The notes under the pieces were generated by a model. It did not search any database. It was not told the DNA's origin and saw nothing but the letters and a program-made list of their open reading frames with translations. A DNA stretch of 64,000 bases from Tenacibaculum sp. 1_MG-2023 (GTDB taxonomy: Bacteria; Bacteroidota; Bacteroidia; Flavobacteriales; Flavobacteriaceae). Shown here piece by piece: positions 62,142-64,000 of the stretch. Where the stretch lies: positions 186,001 to 250,000 of the forward strand of contig NZ_JAUORH010000001.1 of assembly GCF_030547425.1 (NCBI RefSeq). Reading direction: 5' to 3'. Position 1 is the first letter of the stretch, and each line of letters opens with the position of its first letter. The translations under genes and the position numbers were made by a program.

Positions 62142-64000
62142 TTACTTAACCGTATCTTTTTGTTGCTTTTTCTTCTTTTTTCCGAATAAACCACCTAAAA
62201 CGTTTGTTACCTTTTTAACAGTTTCTTCCTTTTTACTGGTTGTGCTGGTGCTATCTTTCTTTTTATTTCCTAATAAGCTACCTATAGCATTGTTAACTAA
62301 CTTGTCTTTTTGTTGTTGAACTAATTTCTGGCTTAACTTAGTAACTGATGAAGATAAATCGGTTTTTACAGAAGGATTAGTCATATTTCCAGCAATACTT
62401 GCGGTAATAGGAACAGTAATGTTTTGTTGATCTTTTGCGCTTAATTTTGAAAGTAATCCTTGTGCTTCATTACCTAAATATTTAGCAGGAACATTAAGAG
62501 TAACGTTGTAGTTCATTGTTTTATCAAATCCATGGCTACCTCCTATAGTAATACCAATATCTTTATATTTTAAATCAAATGGTTTTACAGCTACTTTACC
62601 TTCTTTAAAAGATAAATATGTTTTAATATCAGATAAATCTAGCTTTTTTAAATCAATAAAAGATAATTTATCGTTTAATAAACTAAGTGCTTTTGTTTTT
62701 TCAGGATTAATACTAGTTGTTAATAATTCAGCTAAAGCATTACCAGAAACTGAGGTAAGGTTTGGGGTAAAATCGTCATTCAAACTCCCCATTAAATCAA
62801 TGTCAGAATTTAATTTACCATTCATAGCTCCGGCAATAGGGCTTAATGATTGTAATAAGTCTAAGTTAGTAAATGATTGAGCAATGTCAAAAGATTTAAT
62901 GCCTAACTTCATATCGAATGTAGGTTTCTTTTGCTGTGTATTAACTTCTCCGTTTAAAGCAATTTGACCATTAAAAATACCAGCATTCATGTTTTGTAAA
63001 ATGGCTTTTTCGTCTTTTAAAAGCAATGTTCCTCTTACATTTTTTAAAGTCAAATTATCGTAATATACAGTTTGAGCGTTTGCAGAAACAGCACAATCTA
63101 AAAATGCAGGAATTTTTAAAGATTCTTTAGGTGTGTCTTTTTTAGATGTTTCCTCTTTACTTTCATCAGCTTCAGGATTTTCTTGCATAAAATCACTAAC
63201 ATAAAAATTGTTTGAGTTTAGCTTGAAATTTCCTTGTAGTTTTTTGTCAGAAAGTAAAAAGCCTAACAGGTTTTTAATTGTTCCTTTAGCATTTAAATCA
63301 CTTTTTCCTGAGGTAGCATCAAACTTACTTAAGGTAATGGTGCCAGGTGTAAAATTAACCACTGTGTTTTTAATATGAAGTGGATTTACAACATCTTTAG
63401 AAGAAAAAATAAAGTCGCTTACCTCCATTTTTCCATTATTTTTAATACGACTTAAAGTATTGTTTTCAATCGCTTTCATGTCGAACTCTGTATGCAAATC
63501 AGCCTTTAAAATCCCGCTTAATTCATTTTCTAAATCAATAGGATATGCTTTGTTAATATTGGCGAGGTTTAAAACACCTTTTAAACTAGCATTTATTTTT
63601 GGATTGGTAGTTAGATTATAGATATTTCCTTTTCCAGAAAAAGTATCCTGATCAATCTTAAAAGAAAGTCCATTAATAGCAACAAACGTGTTTTCTGTTT
63701 TACCAGTGGTGTTTTTTATTTGAGCATCAATGTTAATATTTTGAACACTTTTTGGTAAATCAGGGTATTTAAATGAAGCATTATTAGACTTCATGGAAAT
63801 ATCTAATTTTGGAATATGGTTGTCATCAATAATTCCATTTACTTTTCCGTTCACACTAAAATTACCAGTAGTACTTACACCAGCAATACTTTTAGTATAG
63901 GCTTCTGGAATTAAACCTAAAAAGTTTTTAAAGTCAGAAGACGGAGTTTTGAAGTTGATATCAACCTCTTGGTTTTTCTCGTTAACTTGAACAAAACCGT
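62142..64000 (-). CDS. AsmA-family protein (5' part outside window)
   Basis: The reading frame continues without a stop to position 64000, so the gene is cut by the window edge; the GTG at 63854 is an inner codon, not the start. About 619 residues are visible: repeated LINDLDL-like beta-strand units (LKGVLNLANINKAYP, SGILKADLHTEF, MNGKLNSDIDLMG) and a basic, Gly-rich C terminus (VTNVLGGLFGKKKKKQQKDTVK). This fits AsmA/TamB-type proteins that act in lipid transport between the membranes. The N-terminal membrane anchor should lie beyond the edge. Confidence 0.75.
   Translation of the reverse strand, partial: GFVQVNEKNQEVDINFKTPSSDFKNFLGLIPEAYTKSIAGVSTTGNFSVNGKVNGIIDDNHIPKLDISMKSNNASFKYPDLPKSVQNINIDAQIKNTTGKTENTFVAINGLSFKIDQDTFSGKGNIYNLTTNPKINASLKGVLNLANINKAYPIDLENELSGILKADLHTEFDMKAIENNTLSRIKNNGKMEVSDFIFSSKDVVNPLHIKNTVVNFTPGTITLSKFDATSGKSDLNAKGTIKNLLGFLLSDKKLQGNFKLNSNNFYVSDFMQENPEADESKEETSKKDTPKESLKIPAFLDCAVSANAQTVYYDNLTLKNVRGTLLLKDEKAILQNMNAGIFNGQIALNGEVNTQQKKPTFDMKLGIKSFDIAQSFTNLDLLQSLSPIAGAMNGKLNSDIDLMGSLNDDFTPNLTSVSGNALAELLTTSINPEKTKALSLLNDKLSFIDLKKLDLSDIKTYLSFKEGKVAVKPFDLKYKDIGITIGGSHGFDKTMNYNVTLNVPAKYLGNEAQGLLSKLSAKDQQNITVPITASIAGNMTNPSVKTDLSSSVTKLSQKLVQQQKDKLVNNAIGSLLGNKKKDSTSTTSKKEETVKKVTNVLGGLFGKKKKKQQKDTVK

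Noticed and set aside
1..64000. CRISPR array, insertion sequence or prophage
   Set aside because: No regularly spaced repeats, transposase, integrase or phage genes were seen anywhere in the window.

Overview
The window is an AT-rich chromosomal segment from a marine Bacteroidota bacterium of the family Flavobacteriaceae. Supporting signs are SusC/CarboxypepD-type TonB receptors, a type IX secretion C-terminal sorting domain on a secreted protease, promoters of the TTTG-N19-TAnnTTTG type, A-rich start contexts without strong Shine-Dalgarno sequences, and flavobacterial gene families (DUF5686, DUF6370). Tenacibaculum is my best guess, because the hydroxamate siderophore genes resemble the bisucaberin type known from that genus. 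This is inference; no 16S or marker comparison was possible.

1-3.9 kb: an Mrp-type ATPase and a NifU-like protein (Fe-S cluster assembly), then a compact trio of ferredoxin-NADP reductase, membrane di-iron hydroxylase and [2Fe-2S] ferredoxin that could form one electron-transfer chain.

4.1-17.4 kb: an 11-gene, tightly packed operon for a hydroxamate, NRPS-independent siderophore (amino-acid decarboxylase, N-monooxygenase, MFS transporter, fused acyltransferase-NIS synthetase, then a second, split acyltransferase/NIS synthetase pair). It continues into five genes not expected in a minimal cluster: nitroreductase, membrane acyltransferase, secreted esterase, fatty-acid hydroxylase-like protein and an RpfF/DSF-synthase-like crotonase. 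A perfect 15-bp direct repeat with 21-bp spacing lies just upstream, and a convergent AraC regulator closes the operon.

17.4-26.9 kb: the uptake side on the minus strand: AraC regulator, PepSY membrane protein with DUF3649 and DUF3325 partners, two TonB receptors and a DUF4198 protein. Both receptor genes have a complete promoter with the same 23-bp palindrome (TTATTTA-N9-TAAATAA) at the same distance, a likely iron-response operator.

26.9-30.7 kb: tyrosine/tryptophan breakdown (hmgA, hpd, tryptophan 2,3-dioxygenase-like) preceded by a possible leader peptide and hairpins. 30.7-48.1 kb: mostly housekeeping (DUF3108, M23 lipoprotein, pgi, a TonB receptor, lipid acyltransferase, acyl-ACP desaturase, nitrilase, AddB-like nuclease, GNAT, tRNA-Ala, moaE, pgk, aldo/keto reductase, DUF6370 lipoprotein). 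48.2-62 kb: a small gene broken by an in-frame stop, trpS, PlsC and HlyIII-type membrane proteins, an M43 protease with a T9SS signal, CYTH, recO, another TonB receptor, DUF3817, moaD, a palindrome-rich stretch leading to a 31-codon ORF and a frameshifted lipoprotein gene, and a DUF5686 protein. An AsmA-family gene runs off the right edge.

The most interesting unit is the siderophore locus, with its duplicated synthetase modules, its lipid/DSF-like tailoring genes and its two candidate regulatory DNA elements.
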